A stretch of DNA of 64,000 nt from Streptomyces sannanensis (GCF_039536205.1 NZ_BAAAYL010000001.1:3348001-3412000); one strand, 5' to 3'. Positions 8,640-17,725 are shown, counted from the stretch's first letter. Numbers and translations: made by a program. Notes: a model not told the origin generated them from the letters alone.

Positions 8640-10181
8640 GTGAACGCGACATCTCGCAGAGCCATGGCCCTTACGGCCGCCGCCGCTCTCGCCACCCCGC
8701 TGCTGCTGGCCGCCGGCTCTCCCGCCTCCGCGACACCCGACCCCGGGAAGGCTGCCGAGCATCTGGCCCGGAAGCTGGTCCACGACTCGTCCGCCGAGGG
8801 TGCGTACAAGCATCTGCGGAAGCTCCAGTCCATCGCCGACGCCAACGGCGGTAACCGGTCGGCCGGTTCGCCGGGCCACGAAGCCTCCGCGAAGTACGTG
8901 CACGACCTGTTGGAGAAGGCCGGCTACCAAGTCTCCTACGAGACCTTCGACTTCACCTTCATCGAGACGCAAGCCGAGAAGCTGTCCGTGGTCTCCCCGG
9001 CGCCGCGCGACATCGCGATACGGGCGATGTCGTACACCAAGTCCACCCCGGTGGGCGGCATCAGGGCCGCGGTGACCGCGGTCCCGGTGGACGCCACCAC
9101 CGGCTGCGAGCCCGGCGACTACGCGGCCGGCGCATTCACCGGGAAGATCGCACTGATCAAGCGTGGCGGTTGCACCTTCGCGGAGAAGCAGGCGACCGCG
9201 GCCGGCGCGGGAGCGGTCGGTGCGGTCATCTACAACAACACCGCGGGCGACCTGAACGGCACCCTCGGCGGCCCGGAGGCCGGGAGGATACCCACCGGCG
9301 GCATCACCCAGGCCGACGGTGAGGCGCTGGCCGCCGCGGCCGCCGCCGGCGAGGTGACGCTCTCCCTGGACATCCGTCAGCTCCAGGAGGTGCGCACCAC
9401 CAAGAACGTGATCGCCGAGACCAAGGGCGGCGACGCGGCCAACACCGTGATGCTCGGCTCGCACCTGGACTCGGTGGCGGCCGGCCCCGGCATCAACGAC
9501 AACGGCTCGGGCTCCGCCGGTCTTCTCGAAGTCGCGCTGGAGCTCGCCCAGACCCACAAGAAGCCCGCCAACAAGGTGCGCTTCGCCTGGTGGTCGGCGG
9601 AGGAGCTGGGGCTGCTCGGCTCGCAGGCGTACGTCGACGAGCTCACCGAGGCGCAGCGCAAGGACATCAAGCTGTACCTCAACTTCGACATGATCGCCTC
9701 GCCGAACTTCGGTCAGTTCGTCTACGACGGCGACGACTCGGACGGCGTGGGCGCGCCCGCCGGTCCCGAGGGCTCGGCCCAGCTGGAGAAGGGCATCACC
9801 GACTTCCTCGACAGCCAGGGCAAGCCGCACGAGGGCACCGACTTCACCGGCCGCTCGGACTACGGTCCGTTCATCGCGGTCGGCATCCCGTCCGGCGGTA
9901 CGTTCACGGGCGCCGAGGGCATCAAGACCGCGGACCAGGCCCGGAAGTTCGGCGGTCGGGCCGGGGTCGCGTACGACTCCTGCTACCACGCCGAATGCGA
10001 CAACCTGAAGAACATCGACATGTCGGCCTTCGACACCAACGTCGATGTGATCGCGAACGCGGTCGGCACCTACGCGTACGACCTGAGCTCGCTGAGCAAG
10101 CAGGTCCCGTTCGTCTCCACCAAGGGTGACGCGGGCAGCGGCGGCGGTCTGCACGAGGACCACGACCACGTCGCGGAGTAA
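8640..10181 (+). CDS. Secreted M28 family aminopeptidase with PA domain
   Basis: 513 residues from the GTG at 8640, preceded by GGAAGGA. The signal peptide ends near ASA (residue about 32). A PA domain (about 130-240; LIKRGGCTFAEKQATAAGA) is inserted before the M28 catalytic domain. Zinc ligands are seen in GSHLDSV (His), GINDNGSG (bridging Asp), SAEELGLLG (Glu-Glu), NFDMI (Asp) and CYHAECD (His). It resembles the Streptomyces aminopeptidase S group, which trims N-terminal residues from peptides outside the cell. A GC-rich hairpin follows. Confidence 0.93.
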   Translation: MNATSRRAMALTAAAALATPLLLAAGSPASATPDPGKAAEHLARKLVHDSSAEGAYKHLRKLQSIADANGGNRSAGSPGHEASAKYVHDLLEKAGYQVSYETFDFTFIETQAEKLSVVSPAPRDIAIRAMSYTKSTPVGGIRAAVTAVPVDATTGCEPGDYAAGAFTGKIALIKRGGCTFAEKQATAAGAGAVGAVIYNNTAGDLNGTLGGPEAGRIPTGGITQADGEALAAAAAAGEVTLSLDIRQLQEVRTTKNVIAETKGGDAANTVMLGSHLDSVAAGPGINDNGSGSAGLLEVALELAQTHKKPANKVRFAWWSAEELGLLGSQAYVDELTEAQRKDIKLYLNFDMIASPNFGQFVYDGDDSDGVGAPAGPEGSAQLEKGITDFLDSQGKPHEGTDFTGRSDYGPFIAVGIPSGGTFTGAEGIKTADQARKFGGRAGVAYDSCYHAECDNLKNIDMSAFDTNVDVIANAVGTYAYDLSSLSKQVPFVSTKGDAGSGGGLHEDHDHVAE

Positions 10182-10189
10182 CACCCCAC

Positions 10190-10228
10190 CGGCCCGCCGC
10201 CGGCGCGATCTGCGTCCGCGGCGGGCCG
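10190..10228. terminator. Terminator after the M28 peptidase gene
   Basis: An 11-bp stem CGGCCCGCCGC/GCGGCGGGCCG with a 17-base loop starts 8 bases after the stop codon. Confidence 0.7.
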
Positions 10229-10433
10229 TACCGGACCGCGAGCGGGTCCCGGACCGGGTGCGGAGCCGGTGAAAACGTGGCCCGCGACGCTCTTCACGAC
10301 GGGGTCCACGGCGGCGGGTTCACCGGAAGGGGTACTTCCACTCATATTCCTCTCCCGTTATGACGCTGTTTGCCACTTTTGCGTTACCGTCGCATGGCTG
10401 CGCCCGGAGGCCCCGGCCCGGTAGGCTTTCCGT

Positions 10434-10730
10434 GTGATCTTCAAGCGCATCGGCAACGGGCGGCCGTACCCCGACCACGGCCGGGAAAGCACCCGGCAGT
10501 GGGCGGACGTCGCGCCGCGCCCGGTCCGCCTCGATCAGCTCGTGACCACCAAGGGGCAGTTGGACCTCGAGACACTGCTCGCCGAGGACTCCACCTTCTA
10601 CGGTGATCTCTTCGCCCATGTGGTGAAGTGGCAGGGCGACCTCTATCTGGAGGACGGTCTGCACCGAGCCGTACGCGCGGCGCTCCAGCAGCGTCAGGTG
10701 CTGCACGCGCGGGTCCTCGAGCTGGACTGA
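10434..10730 (+). CDS. Conserved 98-aa protein with ParB-like motif
   Basis: 98 residues from the GTG at 10434. The sequence (IFKRIGNGRPYPDHGRES...) is of a type widely conserved in Streptomyces; I recall homologues labelled VapB-family antitoxin, but no toxin gene is adjacent. Residues about 71-84 (DLYLEDGLHRAVRAAL) contain DGxHR as in the ParB/sulfiredoxin nucleotide-binding fold, which suggests another origin. Function unknown. It has its own promoter region (252-base gap upstream) and precedes a LytR_C gene. Confidence 0.8.
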   Translation: MIFKRIGNGRPYPDHGRESTRQWADVAPRPVRLDQLVTTKGQLDLETLLAEDSTFYGDLFAHVVKWQGDLYLEDGLHRAVRAALQQRQVLHARVLELD

Positions 10731-10821
10731 ACACTCGGCCCACTGGGCCTTTCGGGTCAGCCTCACCCGATCCGATGATCATTTGGTAGGTATCGCGGGG
10801 TGGTCGGATTACGCTGCGCCC

Positions 10822-11466
10822 ATGAGCATGCTCACACCCCCCGGCATGGGCGGCGAATACCGCATCAAGGGTGACAAGTACCCGAGGATGCGACGGCCCC
10901 GCCATCGCCGCAGGATCGTTCTGACGATCCTGGCGTGTGTCGTGGCCCTCGGTCTGGCCGGATGGGGAACGGTGCAGCTCGTCGGCGTATTCACGGGCGG
11001 CGAGCAGAAGACCACGGCCGGCGGCCGCAAGGCGGACTGCAAGCCCGACCCCACCCCGGTCGCGTCCGCCGCACGCATACTGCCGACGCCGGCCCAGATC
11101 ACGGTGAACGTCTACAACGCCACCCCGCGCGGCGGACTCGCCAAGACCACCGCCGACGAGCTGAAGGCCCGCGGCTTCGTCATCGGCAAGGTCGGCAACG
11201 CCTCGGTGGAGTACGACAAGAAGGTCCCCGGCACCGGCATACTGCTGGGCGCCCCCGGCGCGTACGAGGGGGCCTTCCGTGTCCTCGGCACGCAGGTACG
11301 GGGCACCCAGCTGAAGGCCGACACCCGCACCACGGAGGATGTCGACCTCATCATCGGTACGGCCTTCACGGCGCTCACCGCGAGGCCGGCGGCGGACCAG
11401 GCTCTCTCGGCGCTCAACTCGAAGCCGACGGCGCCGAAGCCGGGCTGCCAGCCCCAGGCGTCCTAG
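10822..11466 (+). CDS. Membrane-anchored LytR_C domain protein
   Basis: 214 residues from the ATG at 10822; the open frame extends 13 codons further but reads as leader. A charged N-terminus (RMRRPRHRRR) precedes one membrane helix (about residues 33-54). An extracellular LytR C-terminal domain (about 92-185, from ITVNVYNATPRGGLA) follows. This domain occurs in LCP-type cell-wall glycopolymer ligases and as a separate protein; the catalytic LCP domain is absent. A cell-envelope role is likely and its partner is unknown. No clear ribosome site is seen before the ATG, so leaderless translation is possible. Confidence 0.85.
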   Translation: MSMLTPPGMGGEYRIKGDKYPRMRRPRHRRRIVLTILACVVALGLAGWGTVQLVGVFTGGEQKTTAGGRKADCKPDPTPVASAARILPTPAQITVNVYNATPRGGLAKTTADELKARGFVIGKVGNASVEYDKKVPGTGILLGAPGAYEGAFRVLGTQVRGTQLKADTRTTEDVDLIIGTAFTALTARPAADQALSALNSKPTAPKPGCQPQAS

Positions 11467-11585
11467 AAGCGCCCTGAAGATCTTGGAATCACGCCCGGCT
11501 TGAACCGGTTCATGGCGATTGACATTTACTGGCAATCCGGGGCGAGTCAGGCGGCCGGAGCAAGATCTTCATCGGTCTTCCAGGG

Positions 11586-11614
11586 GGTGTCCCGGCAGAT
11601 CATGCCGGGACACC
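11586..11614. terminator. Terminator at the upp 3' end
   Basis: A perfect 12-bp stem GGTGTCCCGGCA/TGCCGGGACACC with a 5-base loop GATCA, two bases beyond the upp stop on the minus strand. It also serves the convergent LytR_C gene. Confidence 0.8.
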
Positions 11615-11616
11615 TC

Positions 11617-12252
11617 TCAGTCCGCCGACCCGTACATGCGGTCGCCCGCGTCGCCGAGGCCCGGGACGATGTAGCCGTGCTCGTTGAGGCGCTCGTCGAC
11701 CGAAGCCGTCACGACGGTCACCGGCGTGCCCGCCAGTTCGCGCTCCATCACCTCGACGCCCTCCGGCGCCGCCAGCAGCACCACCGCGGTCACATCGTCC
11801 GCGCCGCGCGCGATCAGTTCCTGTATCGCGGCGACCAGGGTGCCGCCGGTGGCCAGCATCGGGTCGAGGATGTACACCTGGCGGCCGGAGAGGTCCTCCG
11901 GCATCCGGGTGGCGTACGTCGACGCCTCCAGCGTCTCCTCATTGCGGATCATGCCGAGGAAGCCCACCTCGGCCGTCGGCAGCAGCCGCACCATGCCGTC
12001 GAGCATGCCCAGGCCCGCGCGCAGGATCGGCACGACCAACGGGCGGGGGTGGGACAGCTTCACGCCCGTGGTGCCCGAGACCGGGGTCTGGATGTCGACC
12101 TGCTCGGTGCGGACGTCCCGGGTGGCCTCGTACGCGAGCAGGGTGACCAGCTCGTCGGCCAGGCGCCGGAAGGTCGGGGAGTCGGTGCGCTTGTCACGCA
12201 GCGTGGTGAGTTTGTGCGCCACCAGCGGGTGGTCGACGACATGGATCCGCAT
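11617..12252 (-). CDS. upp: Uracil phosphoribosyltransferase
   Basis: Pyrimidine salvage: uracil plus PRPP gives UMP. The protein has 211 residues from the ATG at 12252, the normal length. The PRPP-binding motif is [11 protein letters not shown]. Substrate-binding segments [14 protein letters not shown] and the C-terminal [16 protein letters not shown] are intact. The longer open frame upstream is not supported. It is flanked by near-identical CCGGCA/TGCCGG palindromes on both sides. Confidence 0.97.
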   Translation of the reverse strand: MRIHVVDHPLVAHKLTTLRDKRTDSPTFRRLADELVTLLAYEATRDVRTEQVDIQTPVSGTTGVKLSHPRPLVVPILRAGLGMLDGMVRLLPTAEVGFLGMIRNEETLEASTYATRMPEDLSGRQVYILDPMLATGGTLVAAIQELIARGADDVTAVVLLAAPEGVEVMERELAGTPVTVVTASVDERLNEHGYIVPGLGDAGDRMYGSAD

Positions 12253-12265
12253 GGCCACCACATTA

Positions 12266-12298
12266 GGCCCTGTCCGGCCGATCATGCCGGACAGGACC
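12266..12298. repeat. Solo CCTGTCCGGC palindrome upstream of upp
   Basis: GGCCCTGTCCGGC and GCCGGACAGGACC around CGATCAT. Apart from one mismatch in each arm, its arms match the ends of the inverted-repeat element at 61809-62002 joined directly together. Its position 14 bases upstream of the upp start may affect transcription. Confidence 0.5.
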
Positions 12299-12395
12299 TG
12301 ACCGGGCTCGGGACCGGTTGGCTCTGGCGCCGACCGGCCATCCGGAGGGAAGGTGGGGGCGTACGGCGGAACCCGGCTCCGGGGTGGTGGGGCCG

Positions 12396-12587
12396 ATGCC
12401 GGACCATGAACAGCGGCAGGACGAACAGGACGAACGGCAGGAGGGCGACGCGGACCGAAGGCGGCGCCGCGCGCGGTTTCTCCGCGAATTGAACGAGGCC
12501 GAAGCGCTGCGCGACCGGGTGCGGCCACGCAGGGCCCGGGCGGCCCGAATGCGCCAGGCCATGCACATGCGTACGTTCCGCTGGTGA
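12396..12587 (+). CDS. Small conserved basic protein
   Basis: 63 residues from the ATG at 12396, with GGTGG before it. The sequence is very rich in Arg, Glu and Gln and ends [11 protein letters not shown]. The Arg-rich C-terminus ([11 protein letters not shown]) is what I recall as constant in Streptomyces homologues at this locus. No domain is recognised and it is probably a helical nucleic-acid-binding protein. It lies upstream of the tadA pair on the same strand and divergent from upp. Confidence 0.7.
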   Translation: MPDHEQRQDEQDERQEGDADRRRRRARFLRELNEAEALRDRVRPRRARAARMRQAMHMRTFRW

Positions 12588-12742
12588 AACTCGCCCCACG
12601 ACGCAAGAGCGGAAGACCTCTCGGAAAGCCGAGGTTTCTGCCACGATGCCGATTGGGCGGGACTCGAAAGAACGCTTCCGCCTCAAACCTCCGGCCGGGG
12701 GGACCCCCAACCGGCACGCCTATGACCAGTGGGAGAGTCACG

Positions 12743-13264
12743 GTGTACTTCGCCGCACTGCTCGCGCGCACCGAAGACGGGTGGGAAGCGAGCGACACGG
12801 AACTCGACGATGTGGAGACCCTGTCGGATCTGGCAGAACTGGCCCGTGAGGCGTCAGTGGACGACGACACGGTGATCGCCTTCATCGAGCAGGAGGATGC
12901 ATGGTTCGGCGTCGTCCGGGTGGACGGCGAGGACGATCCTCGTGTCTACGTCTCGGATGCCGCCGCCGCAGCCCGGTCCTCGTACGGAGCAATGCTCACC
13001 GATGAGCTGCTCGGCAAGGACGAGGACGAGGACGACGACCTGGACGCGCTCGACCTCGACGGTACCGAGGACGGTGAGCCCGAGCCCGAGGAGGAGGACT
13101 CTCCGGCCCCGGCCGAGGTGATCCCGGCGGGCCCGGTCGGGGACGCCGACGTCCTCTCGGACCTCGGTGTATCCGCCAAGGAGCTGCGGGCGCTCGACAC
13201 GGACGCGCTCGGCCAGATCGCCGACATGCTGGGCGCCGCCGAGATCCTGGAGGCTGTCCGCTAG
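12743..13264 (+). CDS. tRNA adenosine deaminase-associated protein
   Basis: 173 residues from the GTG at 12743, with GGGAGAG upstream. The first about 95 residues form a compact domain ([13 protein letters not shown]...). An acidic tract of Asp/Glu follows (about 95-125), then a helical C-terminus ([17 protein letters not shown]). The stop codon overlaps the tadA start (TAGTG), so translation is coupled. The family name reflects this conserved linkage in actinobacteria. Its biochemical role is unknown; help with tRNA modification is inference. Confidence 0.85.
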   Translation: MYFAALLARTEDGWEASDTELDDVETLSDLAELAREASVDDDTVIAFIEQEDAWFGVVRVDGEDDPRVYVSDAAAAARSSYGAMLTDELLGKDEDEDDDLDALDLDGTEDGEPEPEEEDSPAPAEVIPAGPVGDADVLSDLGVSAKELRALDTDALGQIADMLGAAEILEAVR

Positions 13265-13728
13265 TGACGGACCTGGTGACAGCGCCCTGGGAGGCGCCCA
13301 TGCGCCTCGCCCTGGAGGAGGCTGCACGCGCGGAGCCGGCCGGTGACGTGCCGGTAGGCGCCGTCGTGCTGGCCCCGGACGGCTCGCTGCTCGCGACCGG
13401 CCACAACGAACGCGAGGCCACGGGTGACCCGACCGCGCATGCCGAGGTGGTGGCGATCAGGCGGGCTGCCGCGAAGCTCGGCGAGTGGCGGCTCACCGGC
13501 TGCACTCTGGTGGTCACCCTGGAGCCGTGCACGATGTGCGCGGGCGCGATCGTGCTGTCGCGGGTGGACCGGGTGGTCTACGGGGCGCGCGACGAGAAGG
13601 CCGGCGCGGCGGGCTCGCTGTGGGACGTCGTACGGGACCGGAGGCTCAACCACCGGCCGGAGGTGATCATCGGCGTCCTCGAGAAGGAGTGCTCGGACCG
13701 GCTGACGGCCTTCTTCCGGGAGCGGTGA
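13264..13728 (+). CDS. tadA: tRNA-specific adenosine deaminase
   Basis: Deaminates A34 to inosine in tRNA-Arg(ACG), whose gene lies at 21926-21998 in this window. The protein has 154 residues. The zinc and catalytic motifs are HAEV (His and the proton-shuttle Glu) and PCTMCAGA. A GTG start overlaps the upstream stop codon. The length and motif spacing are typical of bacterial TadA. Confidence 0.96.
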   Translation: MTDLVTAPWEAPMRLALEEAARAEPAGDVPVGAVVLAPDGSLLATGHNEREATGDPTAHAEVVAIRRAAAKLGEWRLTGCTLVVTLEPCTMCAGAIVLSRVDRVVYGARDEKAGAAGSLWDVVRDRRLNHRPEVIIGVLEKECSDRLTAFFRER

Positions 13729-13787
13729 GGAGGGCCACGGCGTCCGGGGTTGCGAAGCACTGCCCACCATCGGCTAGGATCTCTCCC

Positions 13788-13872
13788 GGTAGTGTGTCCG
13801 AGTGGCCGAAGGAGCTCGCCTCGAAAGCGAGTATGGGGCAACCCATCGGGGGTTCAAATCCCTCCACTACCG
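13788..13872 (+). tRNA. tRNA-Ser (anticodon CGA)
   Basis: Acceptor GGTAGTG/CACTACC, discriminator G, anticodon arm CTCGC-CTCGAAA-GCGAG giving CGA (reads UCG), long variable arm, T loop TTCAAAT. CCA is not encoded. Confidence 0.96.
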
Positions 13873-13879
13873 CTCTCTT

Positions 13880-13910
13880 CGAAGGGCCCCGACGATGTCG
13901 GGGCCCTTCG
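13880..13910 (+). terminator. Terminator after tRNA-Ser(CGA)
   Basis: A perfect 14-bp stem CGAAGGGCCCCGAC with its complement around GAT. Confidence 0.85.
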
Positions 13911-13999
13911 GCTTTCCGCTTCCCCTTTCCGCTTCCCCTTTCGCCGAACGCCTGTCCGGATAGACTCACGCCACAGGGCAGTGCATTCCGAGGAGGGGC

Positions 14000-14167
14000 G
14001 TGGCGGTGCAAGCGAGGAAGGTCGCTCTCTTCTGCGTCATCATCTTCGTGCTGTACACGATCATCACTTCCCCCAAGGAGTCCGCGGACATGGTGGGGAT
14101 AGGGTTCAAGGGCATTTCCGACGCCGCGAAGGGCATCGGCGAGTTCATGACCGAGCTGGTGCGCTGA
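14000..14167 (+). CDS. Small single-pass membrane protein
   Basis: 55 residues from a GTG at 14000; a second in-frame GTG at 14006 sits at better spacing from GAGGAGGGG. The sequence VALFCVIIFVLYTIIT is a clear membrane helix near the N-terminus. It is followed by an amphipathic tail with glycine-spaced helices (MVGIGFKGISDAAKGIGEF), typical of a conserved family of tiny Streptomyces membrane proteins. Codon bias is strong. The Dabb protein gene follows after 16 bases, suggesting one transcript. Function unknown. Confidence 0.75.
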   Translation: MAVQARKVALFCVIIFVLYTIITSPKESADMVGIGFKGISDAAKGIGEFMTELVR

Positions 14168-14183
14168 CCCCCAAGGAGTTCCC

Positions 14184-14477
14184 TTGATCCGTCATCTGGT
14201 CCTCTTCAGGCTCAACGAGGGCGTATCGCGTGACGAGCCGCGCGTCACCGAGGGCGTGAAGGCCTTCCAGGAGCTCGGCGGGCTCATCCCCGAGCTGGAG
14301 TTCTGGGAGTGCGCCTGGAACATCACCGACCGGCCGATCGCCTACGACTTCGCGATCAACTCCGCGGTGCACGACAAGGACGCGCTGAAGAGCTACCTCG
14401 AGCACCCGGCCCACCAGGCCGCGGCGGGCCGGTGGCGCGAGTTCGCCACCTGGGTGATCGCCGACTACGAATTCTGA
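14184..14477 (+). CDS. Dabb (stress-responsive A/B barrel) family protein
   Basis: 97 residues from a TTG at 14184 with AAGGAG upstream. It starts IRHLVLFRLNEG, the Dabb hallmark, and ends with the HPAHQAA...W segment that closes the ferredoxin-like dimeric barrel. No catalytic residue can be assigned. Some family members are enzymes and others are stress proteins. It is probably transcribed with the small membrane protein gene upstream and is followed by a hairpin. Confidence 0.85.
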   Translation: MIRHLVLFRLNEGVSRDEPRVTEGVKAFQELGGLIPELEFWECAWNITDRPIAYDFAINSAVHDKDALKSYLEHPAHQAAAGRWREFATWVIADYEF

Positions 14478-14494
14478 GCCCGAATGGCTTCCCG

Positions 14495-14523
14495 GCCCCG
14501 CGCCTTCACGGGTGCGGGGCCTT
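14495..14523. terminator. Terminator after the Dabb gene
   Basis: GGCCCCGC/GCGGGGCC arms with a loop of about 12 bases, shortly after the stop codon. Confidence 0.6.
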
Positions 14524-14688
14524 TGCCGTATCCATGGTCGATTACGCTCGAAGAAGCCTCTACTTTCTCCCAACTTGCCCTCAACACGGCGTTATACGGT
14601 GCTTGCACACAGTGCACATGTCTTGTGATGCTATGACCGCTTTTGACGGATCAGTCGACCCACACGGACCGAGAAGGGGTGGCGTGAC

Positions 14689-15513
14689 GTGCCGGCCAGT
14701 ACTGCGCCTCAAGCGCCGCCCCAGAACGAGAACGAACCCCGTGGCGGCAGCCGGGGTGCCGACACCCGGGCCCTGACCCAGGTGCTCTTCGCGGAGCTCA
14801 AGGAGCTGACGCCGGGCACCCCCGACCACGCCAAGGTGCGCGCCGCACTGATCGAGGCGAACCTCCCGCTGGTGCGGTACGCGGCGATCCGCTTCCGTAG
14901 CCGCAACGAGCCGATGGAGGACGTGGTCCAGGTCGGCACGATCGGGCTCATCAACGCCATCGACCGGTTCGACCCGGACCGTGGGGTGCAGTTCCCGACC
15001 TTCGCGATGCCGACCGTGGTCGGCGAGATCAAGCGCTATTTCCGGGACAACGTACGGACCGTCCATGTGCCGCGACGGCTGCACGAGCTGTGGGTCCAGG
15101 TCAACGGCGCCACCGAGGACCTCACCACGATCCATGGCCGCACCCCCTCGACCGCCGAGATCGCCGAGCGGCTGAAGATCACCGAGGAGGAGGTGCTGTC
15201 CTGCATCGAGGCGGGACGCTCCTACCACGCCACCTCCCTGGAAGCGGCCCAGGAGGGCGACGGACTGCCCGGCCTGGTGGACCGGCTCGGTTACGAGGAC
15301 CCGGAGCTGGCCGGAGTCGAACACCGTGATCTGGTCCGGCATCTGCTCGTACAACTGCCGGAGCGGGAACAGCGGATCCTGCTGCTCCGCTATTACAGCA
15401 ATCTCACACAGTCCCAGATCAGCGCGGAATTGGGAGTTTCCCAGATGCATGTGTCGCGGCTGCTCGCCCGCAGCTTCGCGCGACTGCGATCCGCAAATCG
15501 AATCGATTCCTGA
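14689..15513 (+). CDS. sigF: SigB/F/G-type RNA polymerase sigma factor
   Basis: 274 residues from the GTG at 14689. Region 2 is [19 protein letters not shown] and [19 protein letters not shown]; region 3 is [14 protein letters not shown]; the region 4 helix-turn-helix is [17 protein letters not shown]. It directs RNA polymerase to SigB-type promoters. The symbol rests on order: in S. coelicolor the tadA side is followed by sigF then sigN, as here. S. coelicolor sigF is a late, spore-compartment sigma factor. The two neighbouring sigma genes are clear paralogues. Confidence 0.85.
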   Translation: MPASTAPQAPPQNENEPRGGSRGADTRALTQVLFAELKELTPGTPDHAKVRAALIEANLPLVRYAAIRFRSRNEPMEDVVQVGTIGLINAIDRFDPDRGVQFPTFAMPTVVGEIKRYFRDNVRTVHVPRRLHELWVQVNGATEDLTTIHGRTPSTAEIAERLKITEEEVLSCIEAGRSYHATSLEAAQEGDGLPGLVDRLGYEDPELAGVEHRDLVRHLLVQLPEREQRILLLRYYSNLTQSQISAELGVSQMHVSRLLARSFARLRSANRIDS

Positions 15514-15724
15514 CCGGAACGAGTGATCCCGGCCAGTGGCCGAAAAGCCGCACACCCCCTCTTTCCTGCGCAGATTTGTCGACTTGACGCTACAGCGTGT
15601 TGCCGACATGTGACATTCTGCTGGAACCGTGTTTGCCGCAGCCCCACCGCCGGTATTCAGGTGGAGGCTGCATCCCTCCGACGGGAGCGGCCAACGCGAC
15701 CGTCCGCGACCTCAAGGGGGTGGC

Positions 15725-16588
15725 ATGTCCGCAGAACAGGGCAGCTCGAAGGTGCTCACCAAGGACGCACCTGACGGGCTCGGCCACGCGCCGGAGCCGC
15801 TGATGCCCCGGCCGGAGGCCATCGACACCCGTACTCTGTCCCGTTCCCTGTTCCTGCGGCTCCGCGCTCTGGACGCACAAGGAACGGACAGCCCCGAGCG
15901 TACGTATGTACGAGACACGCTCATCGAGCTCAACCTGCCGCTCGTGCGCTACGCCGCCGCGCGGTTCCGCAGCCGCAACGAGCCGATGGAGGACATCGTC
16001 CAGGTCGGCACGATCGGGCTCATCAAGGCGATCGACCGGTTCGACTGCGAACGGGGCGTGGAATTCCCGACCTTCGCGATGCCCACGGTCGTCGGCGAGA
16101 TCAAGCGCTTCTTCCGTGACACCTCATGGTCGGTCCGGGTGCCGCGCCGGCTCCAGGAGCTGCGCCTCGCCCTGACGAAGGCCAGCGACGAGCTGTCCCA
16201 GAAGCTCGACCGGTCGCCGACGGTCCCCGAACTCGCCTCCGTGCTGGGCGTGTCGGAGGAGGACGTGGTCGACGGGCTGGCGGTGGGCAACGCCTACACC
16301 GCCTCGTCCCTCGACTCGCCCTCGCCGGAGGACGACGGCGGCGAGGGATCGCTCGCGGACCGGCTGGGGTACGAGGACAGCGCCCTGGAGGGAGTGGAGT
16401 ACCGCGAGTCGCTCAAGCCCCTGCTGGCCAAACTCCCACCGCGCGAACGGCAGATCATCATGCTCCGCTTCTTCGCGAACATGACGCAGTCGCAGATCGG
16501 CGAGGCGGTCGGCATCTCGCAGATGCATGTGTCCCGGCTGCTGACCCGGACCCTCGCCCAGCTGCGGGCCGGGCTCATCTCCGACTGA
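15725..16588 (+). CDS. sigN: SigB/F/G-type RNA polymerase sigma factor
   Basis: 287 residues from the ATG at 15725, preceded by AAGGGGGTGGC; the open frame extends upstream but homology starts here. It shares nearly all of region 2 with the preceding gene ([20 protein letters not shown]) and has the region 4 helix [17 protein letters not shown]. By gene order it is sigN, which in S. coelicolor acts in the subapical stem of aerial hyphae and drives nepA. A nepA-like gene is at 29353-29664. The 211-base gap upstream leaves room for its own promoter. Confidence 0.83.
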   Translation: MSAEQGSSKVLTKDAPDGLGHAPEPLMPRPEAIDTRTLSRSLFLRLRALDAQGTDSPERTYVRDTLIELNLPLVRYAAARFRSRNEPMEDIVQVGTIGLIKAIDRFDCERGVEFPTFAMPTVVGEIKRFFRDTSWSVRVPRRLQELRLALTKASDELSQKLDRSPTVPELASVLGVSEEDVVDGLAVGNAYTASSLDSPSPEDDGGEGSLADRLGYEDSALEGVEYRESLKPLLAKLPPRERQIIMLRFFANMTQSQIGEAVGISQMHVSRLLTRTLAQLRAGLISD

Positions 16589-16663
16589 GGCTCCATCTCT
16601 CCTGCTTGACGGGGCATCAGTACGGGATCGCGGCGCGGCGACTGGCGTGCCGAGTGAGCCGAA

Positions 16664-16756
16664 GGGGCGCGCGGCTGTCGAAAGAGAGAGCGCGGAGGGC
16701 CGCGAGGTACGAGCGACTCGAGCACGGTCGACCGTCGACAGCCGCTTGAGCGCCCC
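16664..16756. repeat. Inverted-repeat element after sigN
   Basis: Arms GGGGCGC-GCGGCTGTCGA (16664-16681) and the complement of the same sequence with four extra bases (16735-16756) enclose about 53 bases. It lies in a 314-base gap (16589-16902) that holds no gene. It may act as terminator for sigN or be a small mobile repeat. Confidence 0.5.
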
Positions 16757-16902
16757 GGAGGTGAACCGAGCAGATGCGCGCCCGGCGACTCGGAGGGGAA
16801 GACGCCGGCCGCATCCGGTGCGCCGGGGGCGCCATGGGTGCTCGACACGCCCCGGGGACCGGTACGCATTCCGGCCCGGGGCCCTGGGCATGAGCCGTCG
16901 GG

Positions 16903-17112
16903 TCAGCTCAGCGCGAGCCAGCCGACCACGGCCAGGATCACCACGGCGGCGACGACACCGAGGATCAGCCCGACCCGCGGCCCGGCCGGCGCGGCCGCCT
17001 GCCGCTGCCGCTGCGGGGCGCCGTCGTCGACGAAGGCCCGGAACATCTGGGTGCTGCCCGCCGGGTCGTAGTTGCCCTCGGGGCCCTGCGGGGCTTGGTG
17101 GTTGTGTGCCAT
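16903..17112 (-). CDS. Small tail-anchored-like membrane protein
   Basis: 69 residues from the ATG at 17112. The soluble N-terminal half (NYDPAGSTQMFRAFVDDGAP) is followed by a C-terminal membrane helix RVGLILGVVAAVVILAVVGW that ends two residues before the stop. This topology suggests a tail anchor with the N-terminus inside the cell. I recall similar small proteins at this Streptomyces locus. It is convergent with sigN. Function unknown. Confidence 0.7.
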   Translation of the reverse strand: MAHNHQAPQGPEGNYDPAGSTQMFRAFVDDGAPQRQRQAAAPAGPRVGLILGVVAAVVILAVVGWLALS

Positions 17113-17228
17113 GAGCCAGGACCCTAGCGAAGTCCGGAGTTCGACCCAACCCCGGCCCCGGGGGCCTTGCCGCCCGGCCGGGGCCCGCTGCGCGTTGACC
17201 GGCACCATGCGAAGCCTTCGCCCCACGT

Positions 17229-17577
17229 GAGCGCGGACGCTACAGCGGCTACCTCGGCGCGGTCTTCGCCGTCGCGACCGTCGGCGGTCCGCTGCTGGGC
17301 GGTGTCATCAGGGACACCGACTGGCTGGGCTGGCGCTGGTGCTTCTACGTCGGCGTGCCGTTCGCGGTCCTCGCGCTGATCGTGCTGCAGAAGACCCTCA
17401 GGCTCCCGGTCGCGAAGCGGAAGGCCAAGGTCGACTGGGCGGGTGAGCGCGTACGGTCACGGCGTCGGTGACGTCTTCCTCTACTCGGCGCCCTTCGCGC
17501 TGATCGCCTTCCTGCTGACGCTGTTCATCAAGGAGGTCGCGCCGAAGACCACCACCCCGGCGGCCGACACCGCCTGA
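17229..17577 (+). pseudogene. Remnant of a DHA2-family MFS drug exporter
   Basis: Two pieces of a 14-helix MFS protein are fused with loss of about 300 codons between them. The first (17229 to about 17445) encodes the helix 5-6 region: GRYSGYLGAVFAVATVGGPL, DTDWLGWRWCFYVGVPFAV. The second, in another frame (about 17450-17577), encodes the last helix and tail: FLYSAPFALIAFLLTLFIKE. There is no start codon, motif A or middle of the protein. A TetR-type regulator gene 412 bases away probably once controlled it. Confidence 0.85.
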
Positions 17578-17725
17578 TCAGGACCCGCCGGAGCGGAGCG
17601 CCACAAGCGGAGGCACCCCGGCCCGGTGGACCGGGCCCCGTGCCCGGGACGGCAGGCAGGGGACGGCCGGCCGCCCCGGGACGGGGCCCGCACACGTCGT
17701 ACGTTCCTGCGTGTCCCGGTGCCGC

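Noticed and set aside
10434..10730. VapB antitoxin of a toxin-antitoxin pair
   Set aside because: No toxin gene is adjacent and the sequence motif points to a ParB-like fold; the name seems to be an inherited label.
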